Assembly: GCA_016293865.1 (NCBI GenBank)
Contig: JAEDDG010000004.1
Location: forward strand, 1-64,000
Source: Oscillospiraceae bacterium
GTDB lineage: Bacteria > Bacillota > Clostridia > Oscillospirales > Oscillospiraceae
Direction: 5' to 3'
DNA length: 64,000 nucleotides
Shown here: positions 18,440 through 26,514 of the stretch, in pieces
Layout: each line of letters starts with the position of its first letter
Position numbering within the stretch: position 1 is the stretch's first letter
Position numbers and translations under genes: made by a program
Notes under the pieces: model-generated
Told to the model about the DNA's origin: nothing
Databases searched by the model: none
Seen by the model: the letters and a program-made list of their open reading frames with translations, nothing else

Positions 18440-19174
18440 TTACATGTTTCCGGTCAGCAGCATGACTGCCGTGACGGCGCAGATAGGCGCGGTCTCACAG
18501 CGGAGAATGCGGCTGCCCAGCGTCACATGATGCATGCCGGCCTGCGCGGCAAAGGCCGCTTCAGCTGGTTCAAAGCCGCCCTCAGGCCCGGACATGACGG
18601 ACACGGTCCGCAGCTGCCGGCCGGCATTCAGAAGAGAGGAGATGGAGATCTCCCGTTCGTTTTCATACAGGAAAAGAGAAAGGTCGGCGCCTGCGGCGTC
18701 GGCCACGGCAGACTCAAAGCTTTTGGCGGCAGTGACGCGGGGAACGATTCCCCGGCCGGACTGCTTGGCCGCTTCCTCAGCGATGCGCTGCCAGCGGGCG
18801 GTTTTCTTCAGCGCGCCTGCGGCGTCCGGCCTGGATACGCACCGGGCGCTGGGGAAGACAACGATTTCACCTGCGCCGATTTCACTGCACTTCTGGACAG
18901 CGGTGTCCATCCTGTCGCCTTTGGAATAAGCGGCAAACACGCGGCAGAAGACGCTCGGCTCTCCGGAGCTGACGCGTTCCTCCAGAATCTCGGCGCAGCC
19001 TTCGTCTGCGCCCTGCGCACGCAGGCGGCAGATATAATCCCTGCCGTCGCCGCTGCAGACGGTAAAGGTTTCGCCCTGGCGGATACGCAGCACGCGGAGA
19101 TGGTCCATGCTTGCTTTGTCCAGATAAGCGACGCCGCCGCGGATGTTGGATGCGGCCAGGAAAAATCTTGCCAT
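18440..19174 (-). CDS. rsmE: 16S rRNA (uracil-1498-N3)-methyltransferase
   Basis: 244 residues, a SPOUT-class methyltransferase. An N-terminal PUA-like domain (LRVLRIRQGETFTVCSGDG) precedes the knotted SAM-binding C-terminus with the conserved motifs SGPEGGFEPAE and LGSRILRCETAP. It methylates U1498 of 16S rRNA in assembled 30S subunits. It lies 43 bp ahead of glgB on the same strand with no terminator seen between, so it may be the first gene of the glycogen transcript. GGAG is ten bases upstream of the ATG. Confidence 0.95.
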   Translation of the reverse strand: MARFFLAASNIRGGVAYLDKASMDHLRVLRIRQGETFTVCSGDGRDYICRLRAQGADEGCAEILEERVSSGEPSVFCRVFAAYSKGDRMDTAVQKCSEIGAGEIVVFPSARCVSRPDAAGALKKTARWQRIAEEAAKQSGRGIVPRVTAAKSFESAVADAAGADLSLFLYENEREISISSLLNAGRQLRTVSVMSGPEGGFEPAEAAFAAQAGMHHVTLGSRILRCETAPICAVTAVMLLTGNM

Positions 19175-19258
19175 AATGGTCAGGCTCCTTTATCGGTACT
19201 GTGCATAGGATGGTACAGCCGCCGGGAAAAGCGGCAGATCAACGTCAGGAGGGGGAAG

Positions 19259-19738
19259 ATGAGCGAATCCTATAACGCTGAAAAAATCAACGCGGTCTGG
19301 AACAGAGTTGCAGCGGCGCAGGAACAGGGGACGCCTGCGCAGGATGAAGGGCAGATGCTCCGCAGCTTTATGGACGGCGCGGCGGCGGATGAAGCGGATT
19401 ACCGTACCATGGCGCGGGCCTGCCGCGATCAGACCAACAGACGGCTGTTTTCCGCAGCCGCGGCGGCCAAAGCGCGCAGCCTGCGCGCACTGCAGGCGGC
19501 TTATTTCGCGCGCATGGGGGACAGTTATGTACCGCATGCCGTCCGTCAGCCGTTTACGGGCCTTCTGTCTGCCCTGCGGACCCGGTACGCCAAAGAGCGG
19601 ATGCGGCTGCAGGCATATACGCAGGCGGCGCAGAATACCAGGGACCCGCAGCTTGAAAAGCTGTTCCGGACGCTGGCCGGAGACGCACAGCGGCGGCTGG
19701 ACGTCATTGACGGCGTGCTTCTGCGGCTGATGCGGTAA
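19259..19738 (+). CDS. Small alpha-helical protein, ferritin-like in character, function unknown
   Basis: 159 residues starting at ATG 19259, with AGGAGGGGG four to nine bases ahead. A longer frame open upstream runs antisense to rsmE and is not real. The protein is Ala-, Arg- and Gln-rich and entirely helical in character, with long amphipathic segments (residues ~30-60, 65-90, 95-125, 130-158). This resembles the four-helix bundles of ferritin-like or rubrerythrin-type proteins. I see no clear paired ExxH iron-binding motifs, so a metal role is not supported. It is divergent from rsmE and convergent with cdd, with only 8 bp between stops and no terminator. Confidence 0.7.
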   Translation: MSESYNAEKINAVWNRVAAAQEQGTPAQDEGQMLRSFMDGAAADEADYRTMARACRDQTNRRLFSAAAAAKARSLRALQAAYFARMGDSYVPHAVRQPFTGLLSALRTRYAKERMRLQAYTQAAQNTRDPQLEKLFRTLAGDAQRRLDVIDGVLLRLMR

Positions 19739-19746
19739 GGGCGCGG

Positions 19747-20148
19747 TTATTCCAGAAAGGAGCTGCCGAAAGACAGCGGCAGCAGATCCCGCAGGCGGTA
19801 GCTTACGTAGCGCCCGTCGCCCCGCGCGCAGAGAACCTCAATATCCGGGGAAAACTCGTTGAGCACCTGCCGGCAGGTGCCGCAGGGCGTACAGTAATCC
19901 GGACTGTCGGCATAGATGGCGATGCGCACAAAGCGGCGCTTTCCCATGGAGACGGCCTTGCATACGGCCGTGCGCTCCGCGCAGATTGTACAGCCGAGCG
20001 CGGCGTTTTCCACGTTGCAGCCGGTTACCACGGTGCCGTCGGTACACTCCAGCGCGGCCCCGACGCTGAATCGGGAATAGGGGCTGTACGCATGGCTGGA
20101 GGCGGTCTTGGCCATTTCAATCAGTTCTCTGTCTGTCAACAGGATCAC
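19747..20148 (-). CDS. cdd: Cytidine deaminase
   Basis: 133 residues, the small tetrameric form. It deaminates cytidine and deoxycytidine to the uracil nucleosides in pyrimidine salvage. Zinc site and catalytic glutamate are in CTICAERTAV and PCGTCRQVL; three cysteines bind zinc as in the Bacillus enzyme. It lies 11 bp downstream of the oligopeptide-binding lipoprotein gene on the same strand. A solute-binding protein, PgeF (itself reported to deaminate adenosine) and Cdd in one transcript hint at nucleoside or peptidoglycan-fragment scavenging, which is inference. Confidence 0.95.
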   Translation of the reverse strand: MILLTDRELIEMAKTASSHAYSPYSRFSVGAALECTDGTVVTGCNVENAALGCTICAERTAVCKAVSMGKRRFVRIAIYADSPDYCTPCGTCRQVLNEFSPDIEVLCARGDGRYVSYRLRDLLPLSFGSSFLE

Positions 20149-20159
20149 CCTTTCCTCGG

Positions 20160-21758
20160 CTATTTCGGTTCGATGGCGACGGAGGGCAGGTTGCAGAAAA
20201 TACCGGACGGCGTCGGATCAAGGCCGGTCACGTCGCCGCGCCGCGTGTAAACAGTCAGCTGCTTGTAAACCACCGGAACAATGGGCGCTTTTTCATTCAG
20301 CGCGCTGCACAGATCGCCGGCGGCCTTCACCTGTGCGTCGCCGCTGCAGGAGAGATAATTGACCATCAGCGTGTCCAGCGCCTCGTCGGAAAAGCCGCCG
20401 TAGTTCAGACTGCCGCCGGTTCCGATCAGAAGATAGGGGTCAAAGTCGGCAATCAGTCGCACTTCGGCATAGTACATGTCGTAATCGCCGGCCTGGAGGG
20501 CGGCGGTGTAGTCATCCCAGCTGAGAATCTCCAGATTTGTGTTGATGCCGGTGCCTGACAGAGCGGCGGCGATTTTCTTTGCCGCCGCCACGCGGTAGCT
20601 GTTGGTGTTGGACACAATGAATTTCACAGTGATGGTGCTGTCCGGAAAGCCGAGCCAGCCGTCGCTGTCGGCGTCGTCCAGCTCAAGGGCGGCATACAGC
20701 GCGGAGACTTCCCGGGATACGGAATCCACCTTCAGCTCCCAGGCTTCGTCATAATACCACAGGGCTGAGGGAAAAATAGTCCTTGCAGGCACGGCAAAGC
20801 CCTTCATGACCGTATCGGCGATCGTCTGGTGGTCCACGACGCAGGCAACGGCTTTGCGCATTTCCGCATGGGAAAACACCGGACTTGCCGCATTGAAGCC
20901 GACGTACTGCAGCTGTGAAGTGCTGTAATTGTGTGTCTCACAGCCCACATGGATATTCAGCTCTTCCGTACCCGTGGGGTCAAACAGCAGAAGATCCGCG
21001 GCGCCGGACGAAAAGTCGGCCACCATGCCATTGGATGTTCCGCGGCTTTTCAGAAAAATTGTGTCCGGACAGGCGGAGACGTCGTCCCGGTAGCCGGAGA
21101 AACGCGTGAGTTCCAGGCTGCCTGCGGAGAACGCATAAGGTCCGGTGCCTGCCGGCGCGGACGCGCTGTCTGCGCCGCTGCGGATAATGGGAGTGTCCAG
21201 CAGCGCGGGGAGATTGGAGTTGGAAGAGGAAAGCGTGATTTTCACGACGGAGTCGGAAACGGCGGATACAACTGAAATGCAGTCCAGCCGCTGGCCGTAT
21301 TTTGAAGAATTTCTGGCGGCGTCAAGAGAATATTCCACGTCTGAAGCCGTCAGCACACTGCCGGTGTGGAATTTGACGCCGGCCCGCAGCGTCAGCTCAT
21401 ATTCCGTAAAGTCGCTGTTGGCCGTATAGCTTTCGCACAGGACAGGCTGAGGCCGGAAGCTGCTGTCCAGCCGGAAAAGGCCTTCGTAAACAAGGCTCAT
21501 CACTGCGCAGTTGTATGAGCTTGTGCTGGAGAGCGGGTTAAACGGATCGCCGGAGTCATAATACAGGGTAAATCTGCCGTCGCCGGCTGTGGTTCCGGCG
21601 CCGAAAGAAACGGTGCTGCTGTCGGAACTGTCCGCGCTGTCGTCGGCATCCGCCGGCCCGCTGCCGGCGCTTCCGCAGGCAGAAAAAAGAAGAAGGAGGG
21701 CCAGGACGGAGGAGAGAAGGGGGAGGCTGCGTCTGAATCTGTTCATTTGTCCGTCCAC
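20160..21758 (-). CDS. Oligopeptide/nickel-type ABC transporter substrate-binding lipoprotein (SBP family 5)
   Basis: 532 residues from GTG 21758, or 528 from ATG 21746. The spacing to AAAGGAG is too short for the first and long for the second, so the start is uncertain. The lipoprotein signal peptide has a hydrophobic core and lipobox LFSAC with Cys near residue 27. An acidic Ser-rich linker follows, then a family 5 solute-binding domain (GTTAGDGRFTLYYDSGDPFNPLSS through the C-terminal VPVVYKQL). It binds peptides or similar ligands at the outer face of the membrane. No permease or ATPase genes adjoin it, so it is an orphan receptor. It sits 6 bp downstream of pgeF. Confidence 0.9.
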   Translation of the reverse strand: MDGQMNRFRRSLPLLSSVLALLLLFSACGSAGSGPADADDSADSSDSSTVSFGAGTTAGDGRFTLYYDSGDPFNPLSSTSSYNCAVMSLVYEGLFRLDSSFRPQPVLCESYTANSDFTEYELTLRAGVKFHTGSVLTASDVEYSLDAARNSSKYGQRLDCISVVSAVSDSVVKITLSSSNSNLPALLDTPIIRSGADSASAPAGTGPYAFSAGSLELTRFSGYRDDVSACPDTIFLKSRGTSNGMVADFSSGAADLLLFDPTGTEELNIHVGCETHNYSTSQLQYVGFNAASPVFSHAEMRKAVACVVDHQTIADTVMKGFAVPARTIFPSALWYYDEAWELKVDSVSREVSALYAALELDDADSDGWLGFPDSTITVKFIVSNTNSYRVAAAKKIAAALSGTGINTNLEILSWDDYTAALQAGDYDMYYAEVRLIADFDPYLLIGTGGSLNYGGFSDEALDTLMVNYLSCSGDAQVKAAGDLCSALNEKAPIVPVVYKQLTVYTRRGDVTGLDPTPSGIFCNLPSVAIEPK

Positions 21759-21764
21759 GCTCCT

Positions 21765-22553
21765 TTATGAAAGCATGATCACGCTGCCCTGCGTGCCGCG
21801 CCGGCCCTTTGTATAGCGGTGGGACCAGAACAGGTCATGGCTGCACATGGTGCAGATGCCGGAAACATCAATGTTCTCCGGCAGAAGACCGGCACGTTCC
21901 AGAAGCAGACGGTTTATGCCTTTCAGATCAACGGTGAATTTCCCGCCGCGCCGCGCGATCATGGGCTCTGCGGCGGCACCCAACGTTTCAGTCATGGCCG
22001 CCGGCACCTCGGGCCCGGTTTCAAAGCAGCAGGGACCGATGCAGGGGCCGATGGCGGCGTGAATATCCGCCGGCACGCAGCCGTATTCCGCGCTCATGCG
22101 GCGGACGGCCTCTCCGGCAATGTCCAGCGCCGTGCCGCGCCAGCCGGCGTGGACGGCGCCCACAGCGCGGTGTACGCCGTCATGCAGCAGGATGGGCACA
22201 CAGTCAGCTGTAAAAATGATCAGCGGCAGACCGGGCGTGCTGGTGATCAGCCCGTCCGCCTCGTAAGGCACGTCGGTAAACAGCGTGTGGACATCAGCCT
22301 GCGTGGCTGCGCGGACGCATTTCCCGTGGACCTGCCGGGAAAAAACGGCGGCTTCGGGCATGTCCAGCGCAGAGAACAGGCGGCGGTAGTTTTCACGGAT
22401 ATTTTCAGGCGCGTCGTCACAGTGGACGCGCAGATTCAAAGAGGCGTAGATTCCCTGGCTGACGCCGCCCAGACGGGCGGCAAAGCCGTGTTTGACATCC
22501 AGCTTTCCGGAAGTCAGGAAACGGACGCCCCGGACACATTGTTCTTTCATCAT
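21765..22553 (-). CDS. pgeF: Peptidoglycan editing factor / multicopper-oxidase-like purine nucleoside enzyme, YfiH family
   Basis: 262 residues, Cu-oxidase_4/YfiH family, with signature VGAVHAGWRGTALDIAGEAV and zinc ligands including the His of HGKCVRAAT and the Cys-His region IGPCIGPCCFE. Members prevent misincorporation of Ser into peptidoglycan stem peptides in E. coli, and several have adenosine deaminase and phosphorylase activity. It starts three bases after the secA stop, so it is co-transcribed. The start could be either of two adjacent ATG codons; the Shine-Dalgarno is weak, consistent with coupling to secA. Confidence 0.92.
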   Translation of the reverse strand: MMKEQCVRGVRFLTSGKLDVKHGFAARLGGVSQGIYASLNLRVHCDDAPENIRENYRRLFSALDMPEAAVFSRQVHGKCVRAATQADVHTLFTDVPYEADGLITSTPGLPLIIFTADCVPILLHDGVHRAVGAVHAGWRGTALDIAGEAVRRMSAEYGCVPADIHAAIGPCIGPCCFETGPEVPAAMTETLGAAAEPMIARRGGKFTVDLKGINRLLLERAGLLPENIDVSGICTMCSHDLFWSHRYTKGRRGTQGSVIMLS

Positions 22554-22556
22554 GGC

Positions 22557-25334
22557 TTACTGATTTCTGCCGCAGCAGTCCTTGTATTTCATGGGCAGGC
22601 CGTTGGGACGCAGCTTGCCGCAGGGACAGGGGTCGTTGCGGCCGATTTTCTTGCCGGTTTTCACAGGCTGCTTTTTCCCGCCGCCTGCACCTGCGCCGGG
22701 CGTGGCGCTGGCAGTTGCCACGCTTTTGCGCTGGATGGGCTGTTCGCGGCGGACGACAACGGTGAACATCCGGCGTGCGACCTCTTCCTTGATGCCGTTG
22801 ATCATGGCCTCAAACATGTCGAAGCCCTCGCGTTTGTACGCATCCACGGGATTGCTCTGCCCGTAGGCGCGCAGGCCGATGCCCCGGCGCAGCTCCGTCA
22901 TGGCATCGATATGATCCATCCAGTATTCATCCACCACGCGCAGGAGAATGACGCGCTCAATTTCACGCATCAGGGGGACCTGTTCGGGCGTCAGGCCGAA
23001 GGCCTTTTCACGCTGCGCATAGACGTCAAAGGCCCGTTCTGTCAAAAAGCTGATCAGTTCGTCGGAAGAAATGCCCTTGGGATAATCATTCAGGGCGGGA
23101 AGCTGATCCTTATGCAGGAAAAGGGAGAAAAACGGCGCGGCAATGCGCTCCAGTTCCTCCTGACCGGTGACGCGGCCTTCGGCGCCCACACCGGTGTGTA
23201 CGGTTGCGGAAATATAATCCGAGATCATGGAGCGGATGTTGCCGGTGATATCCTCGCCGTCCAGAACGCGGCGCCGCTGCTCGTAGATCAGGTTGCGCTG
23301 GACGTTCATGACATCGTCATAGTCCAGAACCGTTTTACGGGACTGGAAGTTGCGGCTTTCCACCCGCTTCTGGGCGCTTTCAATGGCGTTGGAGAGAATT
23401 TTCTGGTCAATCGGCGTGTCGTCGTCAATGCCCAGGTTGTCCATCATGCTCATCACGCGCTCAGAACCGAAAAGACGCATGATATCGTCAGTCATAGCCA
23501 GATAGAACCGGGTTTCGCCGGGATCGCCCTGGCGGCCGGCGCGGCCGCGCAGCTGGTTGTCAATCCGGCGGGACTCATGGCGCTCCGTACCCAGGATGAA
23601 CAGGCCGCCTGCTGCCCTGACTTTTTCCGCCTCGGCAGCGGTTTCCGCCTTGTGGGCGGCCAGACGATCCCGGAACATGGCCCGGGCGTCCAGAATCTCC
23701 TGATTGTCCGTATCTGCAAAGCCGGTGGCCTCAATGATAATTTCGTCCGGAATCTCGGCCCTGCGCAGATCGTCCTTGGCCATATACTCAGCGTTGCCGC
23801 CCAGCATGATGTCCGTACCGCGTCCGGCCATGTTGGTGGAGATGGTCACCGCGCCGAGCTTGCCGGCCTGCGCCACAATTTCCGCTTCCTTCTCGTGGTG
23901 CTTGGCGTTCAGCACATTGTGCCGGATGCCCTTCTTTTTCAGAAGGGAGGACAGGTATTCGCTCTTTTCAACGGAGACCGTACCCACCAGAACAGGCTGG
24001 CCTTTTTCATGACACGCCTCAATCTGGGCGACGATCGCCCGGTTTTTCCCCGCTTCATTTTTGTAGACCACATCCGGGTGGTCAATTCTGGCCATGGGCC
24101 GGTTCGTGGGAATCTCCACGATATCCAGCTGATAGATGGCGCCGAACTCCTCTTCCTCCGTCACGGCGGTACCGGTCATGCCGGAGAGCTTATCGTACAG
24201 GCGGAAGTAGTTCTGGAAGGTAATGGTGGCCAGCGTCTTGTTCTCCTGTGCGACGGTTACGCCTTCCTTGGCTTCCAGCGCCTGATGCAGGCCTTCGTTG
24301 TAGCGGCGGCCGTACATGATGCGGCCGGTGAACTCGTCCACGATCAGGACGGAGCCGTCCTTGACGATGTAGTCCACGTCTTTTTTCATAATGCCGTGGG
24401 CCTTCAGCGCCTGGTTGATGTGGTGCGTCAGTGTGGCATTTTCCAGATCGGCCAGGTTCTCCAGATTGAAGTAACGCTCGGCCTTTTCAATGCCCCGGGC
24501 AGTCAGCGTGGCGGAGCGGGCTTTTTCGTCGACCACATAGTCGGCGTCCAGATTTTCATCCTCTTCCGCCTTTTCGTCGGTGGAGGCGTAGACAACCTTC
24601 CGCAGGCCGCGCACAAAGGCATCCGCCTGCTGGTAGAGGTCCGTGGATTCGTCGCCGCGGCCGGAGATAATCAGCGGCGTGCGGGCTTCGTCGATGAGAA
24701 TGGAGTCCACCTCGTCCACAATGACGAAGTGATGGCCGCGCTGAACCATGCGGTTTTTGTAAAGAGCCATATTGTCCCGCAGGTAGTCAAAGCCCATTTC
24801 ATTGTTTGTGCCGTAGGTGATGTCGGCTGCGTATGCGGCCTTGCGCTCGTCATTTTTCAGGCCGTGGACGATCAGGCCCACGCTCAGGCCCATGAACCTG
24901 TGAACCTTGCCCATCCACTCCGAGTCGCGGCGGGCCAGATAGTCGTTGACAGTGACGATGTGCACGCCCTTGCCCTCCAGCGCGTTCAGATAGGCGGGCA
25001 GCGTGGCCACAAGCGTTTTGCCCTCGCCGGTCTTCATTTCGGCAATGCGCCCCTGGTGCAGGACAATGCCGCCGATCAGCTGTACATAATACGGGCGCAG
25101 GCCCAGAACACGGTCCGCCGCCTCGCGCACGGCGGCAAAGGCCTCCGGCAGAATGTCGTCCAGCGTTTCGCCTTCGGCAAGACGCTTTTTGAACCAGGGT
25201 GTTTTTGCCTTCAGCTCCTCGTCGGACAGCGCGCGGTATTCGTCGGACAGCGCTTCAATTTTATCCGCAATGGGGCGGATTCGCTTCAGTTCACGGTCGC
25301 TGTGCGTACCGAACAGTTTTGAAAAAATGCTCAT
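22557..25334 (-). CDS. secA: Protein translocase ATPase SecA
   Basis: 925 residues. It is the motor that drives preproteins through SecYEG. Seen: Walker A region MKTGEGKTLVATLPAYL, DEAD-like box VDEVDSILIDEARTPLIISG, the preprotein-binding insertion, NMAGRGTDIMLGG and GRAGRQGDPGETRFYL. The C-terminal zinc tail is present, but the spacing is unusual: Cys903-X-Cys905, then 14 residues, then Cys920-Cys921, where the common form has eight. It heads the operon secA-pgeF-SBP-cdd. The Shine-Dalgarno is weak (AAAGG about 12 bases ahead). Confidence 0.97.
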   Translation of the reverse strand: MSIFSKLFGTHSDRELKRIRPIADKIEALSDEYRALSDEELKAKTPWFKKRLAEGETLDDILPEAFAAVREAADRVLGLRPYYVQLIGGIVLHQGRIAEMKTGEGKTLVATLPAYLNALEGKGVHIVTVNDYLARRDSEWMGKVHRFMGLSVGLIVHGLKNDERKAAYAADITYGTNNEMGFDYLRDNMALYKNRMVQRGHHFVIVDEVDSILIDEARTPLIISGRGDESTDLYQQADAFVRGLRKVVYASTDEKAEEDENLDADYVVDEKARSATLTARGIEKAERYFNLENLADLENATLTHHINQALKAHGIMKKDVDYIVKDGSVLIVDEFTGRIMYGRRYNEGLHQALEAKEGVTVAQENKTLATITFQNYFRLYDKLSGMTGTAVTEEEEFGAIYQLDIVEIPTNRPMARIDHPDVVYKNEAGKNRAIVAQIEACHEKGQPVLVGTVSVEKSEYLSSLLKKKGIRHNVLNAKHHEKEAEIVAQAGKLGAVTISTNMAGRGTDIMLGGNAEYMAKDDLRRAEIPDEIIIEATGFADTDNQEILDARAMFRDRLAAHKAETAAEAEKVRAAGGLFILGTERHESRRIDNQLRGRAGRQGDPGETRFYLAMTDDIMRLFGSERVMSMMDNLGIDDDTPIDQKILSNAIESAQKRVESRNFQSRKTVLDYDDVMNVQRNLIYEQRRRVLDGEDITGNIRSMISDYISATVHTGVGAEGRVTGQEELERIAAPFFSLFLHKDQLPALNDYPKGISSDELISFLTERAFDVYAQREKAFGLTPEQVPLMREIERVILLRVVDEYWMDHIDAMTELRRGIGLRAYGQSNPVDAYKREGFDMFEAMINGIKEEVARRMFTVVVRREQPIQRKSVATASATPGAGAGGGKKQPVKTGKKIGRNDPCPCGKLRPNGLPMKYKDCCGRNQ

Positions 25335-25501
25335 GTGAATTCAGTACCTTTCAATCGCGGAAGCGCGCCGCCTGGGCGGACATGCCTCCTGAAATCGCCG
25401 GCCTGCGGCGGCCGTCCGCGGATCGCCGGCGGACTGGCAGAGCCGGGCAGACAGGCGGTGAAACCTGTTTGCTGAGTGGAGAATAAAATTGCTCAGTCAA
25501 T

Positions 25502-25510
25502 AGTATACCA
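25502..25510 (-). promoter_or_regulatory. Probable secA promoter (extended -10)
   Basis: Minus strand TGGTATACT: an extended -10 (TGN plus TATACT, 25502-25507) about 170 bp upstream of the secA start. The -35 region is only a T-run, which fits an extended -10 promoter. Confidence 0.5.
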
Positions 25511-25589
25511 TGTTTTTATCAGGGAAAAAAGGGGAAAGCTTAAAATACTTGCGTCTGCAGGGATATTTGGGAACAACTGCAGATATGAA

Positions 25590-25617
25590 CAAGCCCCGCG
25601 CTGCGGCGCGGGGCTTG
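25590..25617 (-). terminator. Terminator-like hairpin after deoC
   Basis: A perfect 11-bp GC-rich stem (25590-25600 with 25607-25617) with a six-base loop lies 75 bp past the deoC stop. The following T-tract on the minus strand is short (TTCAT), so termination may be imperfect. Confidence 0.65.
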
Positions 25618-25691
25618 CGTTTCGGAAACAGAGGAAGCGGGCTGCGGCGTTCCGGCAGGGAACCGGCGCAGCCGGCGGAAATAACGGGCTG

Positions 25692-26372
25692 TCAGCAGGT
25701 AGCGCCTTCGGACGGCTGGCTTTCCAGCGCCTTGACAGCCCGGACGATGCGGCTTGTTCCGAGGCGGTCCGCTCCGGCGGCAAGGAAAGCGGCGGCATCC
25801 TCAAGGCCGGAAATCCCGCCGGCCGCCTTGATTTTCACATGCGGCTGCACATGGGCCCTGAAGAGCCGGATGTCTTCCAGCGTGGCGCCGGCGCCGCCGA
25901 AGCCGGTGGAGGTCTTGATGAAATCCGCACCGGAGGCGGAGACAATTTCACACATTCTGATTTTTTCTTCGTCGGTCAGCATGCACGTTTCGATGATCAC
26001 CTTCAGAATCCGGCCGCTGCAGGCGGCCTTGACAGCCCTGATCTCGTCCAGCAGGTCGTCCCAGCGGCAGTCCTTGACCCAGCCGATGTTGATGACCATA
26101 TCCACCTCGTCCGCGCCGTTTTTGACGGCGTCGGCCGCCATGAAGCATTTAGCGGCAGTGGTGTCATACCCGTTGGGAAAGCCGATCACCGTACAGACCG
26201 GCAGTCTGCCGGCCAGATAAGCACTGGCCTGTCTGACATAGCTTGCCGGTATGCATACAGACGCGACGCCGTACCGGACGCCGTCGTCACAAAGCGCACG
26301 GATCTGTGCCCAGGCGGCGGTCTGCGCCAGAAGCGTATGATCCACAGCGGCGAGAATTTCCCGTGTCTCCAT
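25692..26372 (-). CDS. deoC: Deoxyribose-phosphate aldolase
   Basis: 226 residues from ATG 26372, chosen because GGAGG lies eight bases ahead; an upstream extension would read through the promoter. It is a class I aldolase splitting 2-deoxyribose-5-phosphate into glyceraldehyde-3-phosphate and acetaldehyde, the last step of deoxynucleoside catabolism. The Schiff-base lysine is in FIKTSTGFG, the second active-site lysine in HVKIKAAGGI, and the proton-relay region is NGADEVDMVINIG. It is monocistronic with its own good promoter. The purine nucleoside phosphorylase at 33 kb could feed the same route. Confidence 0.96.
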   Translation of the reverse strand: METREILAAVDHTLLAQTAAWAQIRALCDDGVRYGVASVCIPASYVRQASAYLAGRLPVCTVIGFPNGYDTTAAKCFMAADAVKNGADEVDMVINIGWVKDCRWDDLLDEIRAVKAACSGRILKVIIETCMLTDEEKIRMCEIVSASGADFIKTSTGFGGAGATLEDIRLFRAHVQPHVKIKAAGGISGLEDAAAFLAAGADRLGTSRIVRAVKALESQPSEGATC

Positions 26373-26403
26373 AAACTGTGCCTCCATTGAATTGAATGGA
26401 ATC

Positions 26404-26432
26404 AGTATAATTCCAGGCTTCGGAAAAGTCAA
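26404..26432 (-). promoter_or_regulatory. Sigma-A promoter of deoC
   Basis: Minus strand TTGACT (26427-26432), 17 bp, TATACT (26404-26409), each one mismatch from consensus, placing the transcript start about 25 bp before the ATG. Confidence 0.8.
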
Positions 26433-26460
26433 TTTTTCCATGCTGCCGCATGTCAGGGAA

Positions 26461-26498
26461 ATCCGGGGAAACAGGCATGCCGGCCCGCGTCCCCGGAT
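26461..26498 (-). terminator. Hairpin after the GntR-ABC operon
   Basis: A perfect 9-bp stem (26461-26469 with 26490-26498), with an inner GGCATGCC dyad in the 20-base loop, lies 17 bp past the permease stop. The following T-tract is short. Confidence 0.5.
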
Positions 26499-26514
26499 CA
26501 ATAAGGAGGCAGAT

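Larger units (their letters stand above)
25335..25691. other. Intergenic region between secA and deoC
   Basis: 357 bp without a plausible gene. It holds the deoC terminator hairpin (25590-25617), a probable extended -10 promoter for secA near 25502, a GC-rich stretch at about 25390-25440 that could fold in the secA leader, and a 7-bp dyad TCTGCAG/CTGCAGA (25554-25560 and 25577-25583) of unknown meaning. Confidence 0.6.

Noticed and set aside
19038..19258. Longer N-terminal extension of the 159-residue helical protein
   Set aside because: The extension is antisense to rsmE; the strong ribosome binding site at ~19249 marks the real start.
21819..25322. 1167-codon open frame on the plus strand
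   Set aside because: It is exactly antisense to pgeF and secA, has low-complexity composition and no recognisable domain. High-GC codon bias produces such shadows.
25554..25583. TCTGCAG/CTGCAGA dyad upstream of secA
   Set aside because: Short arms with 16-bp spacing and no promoter overlap; may be chance.
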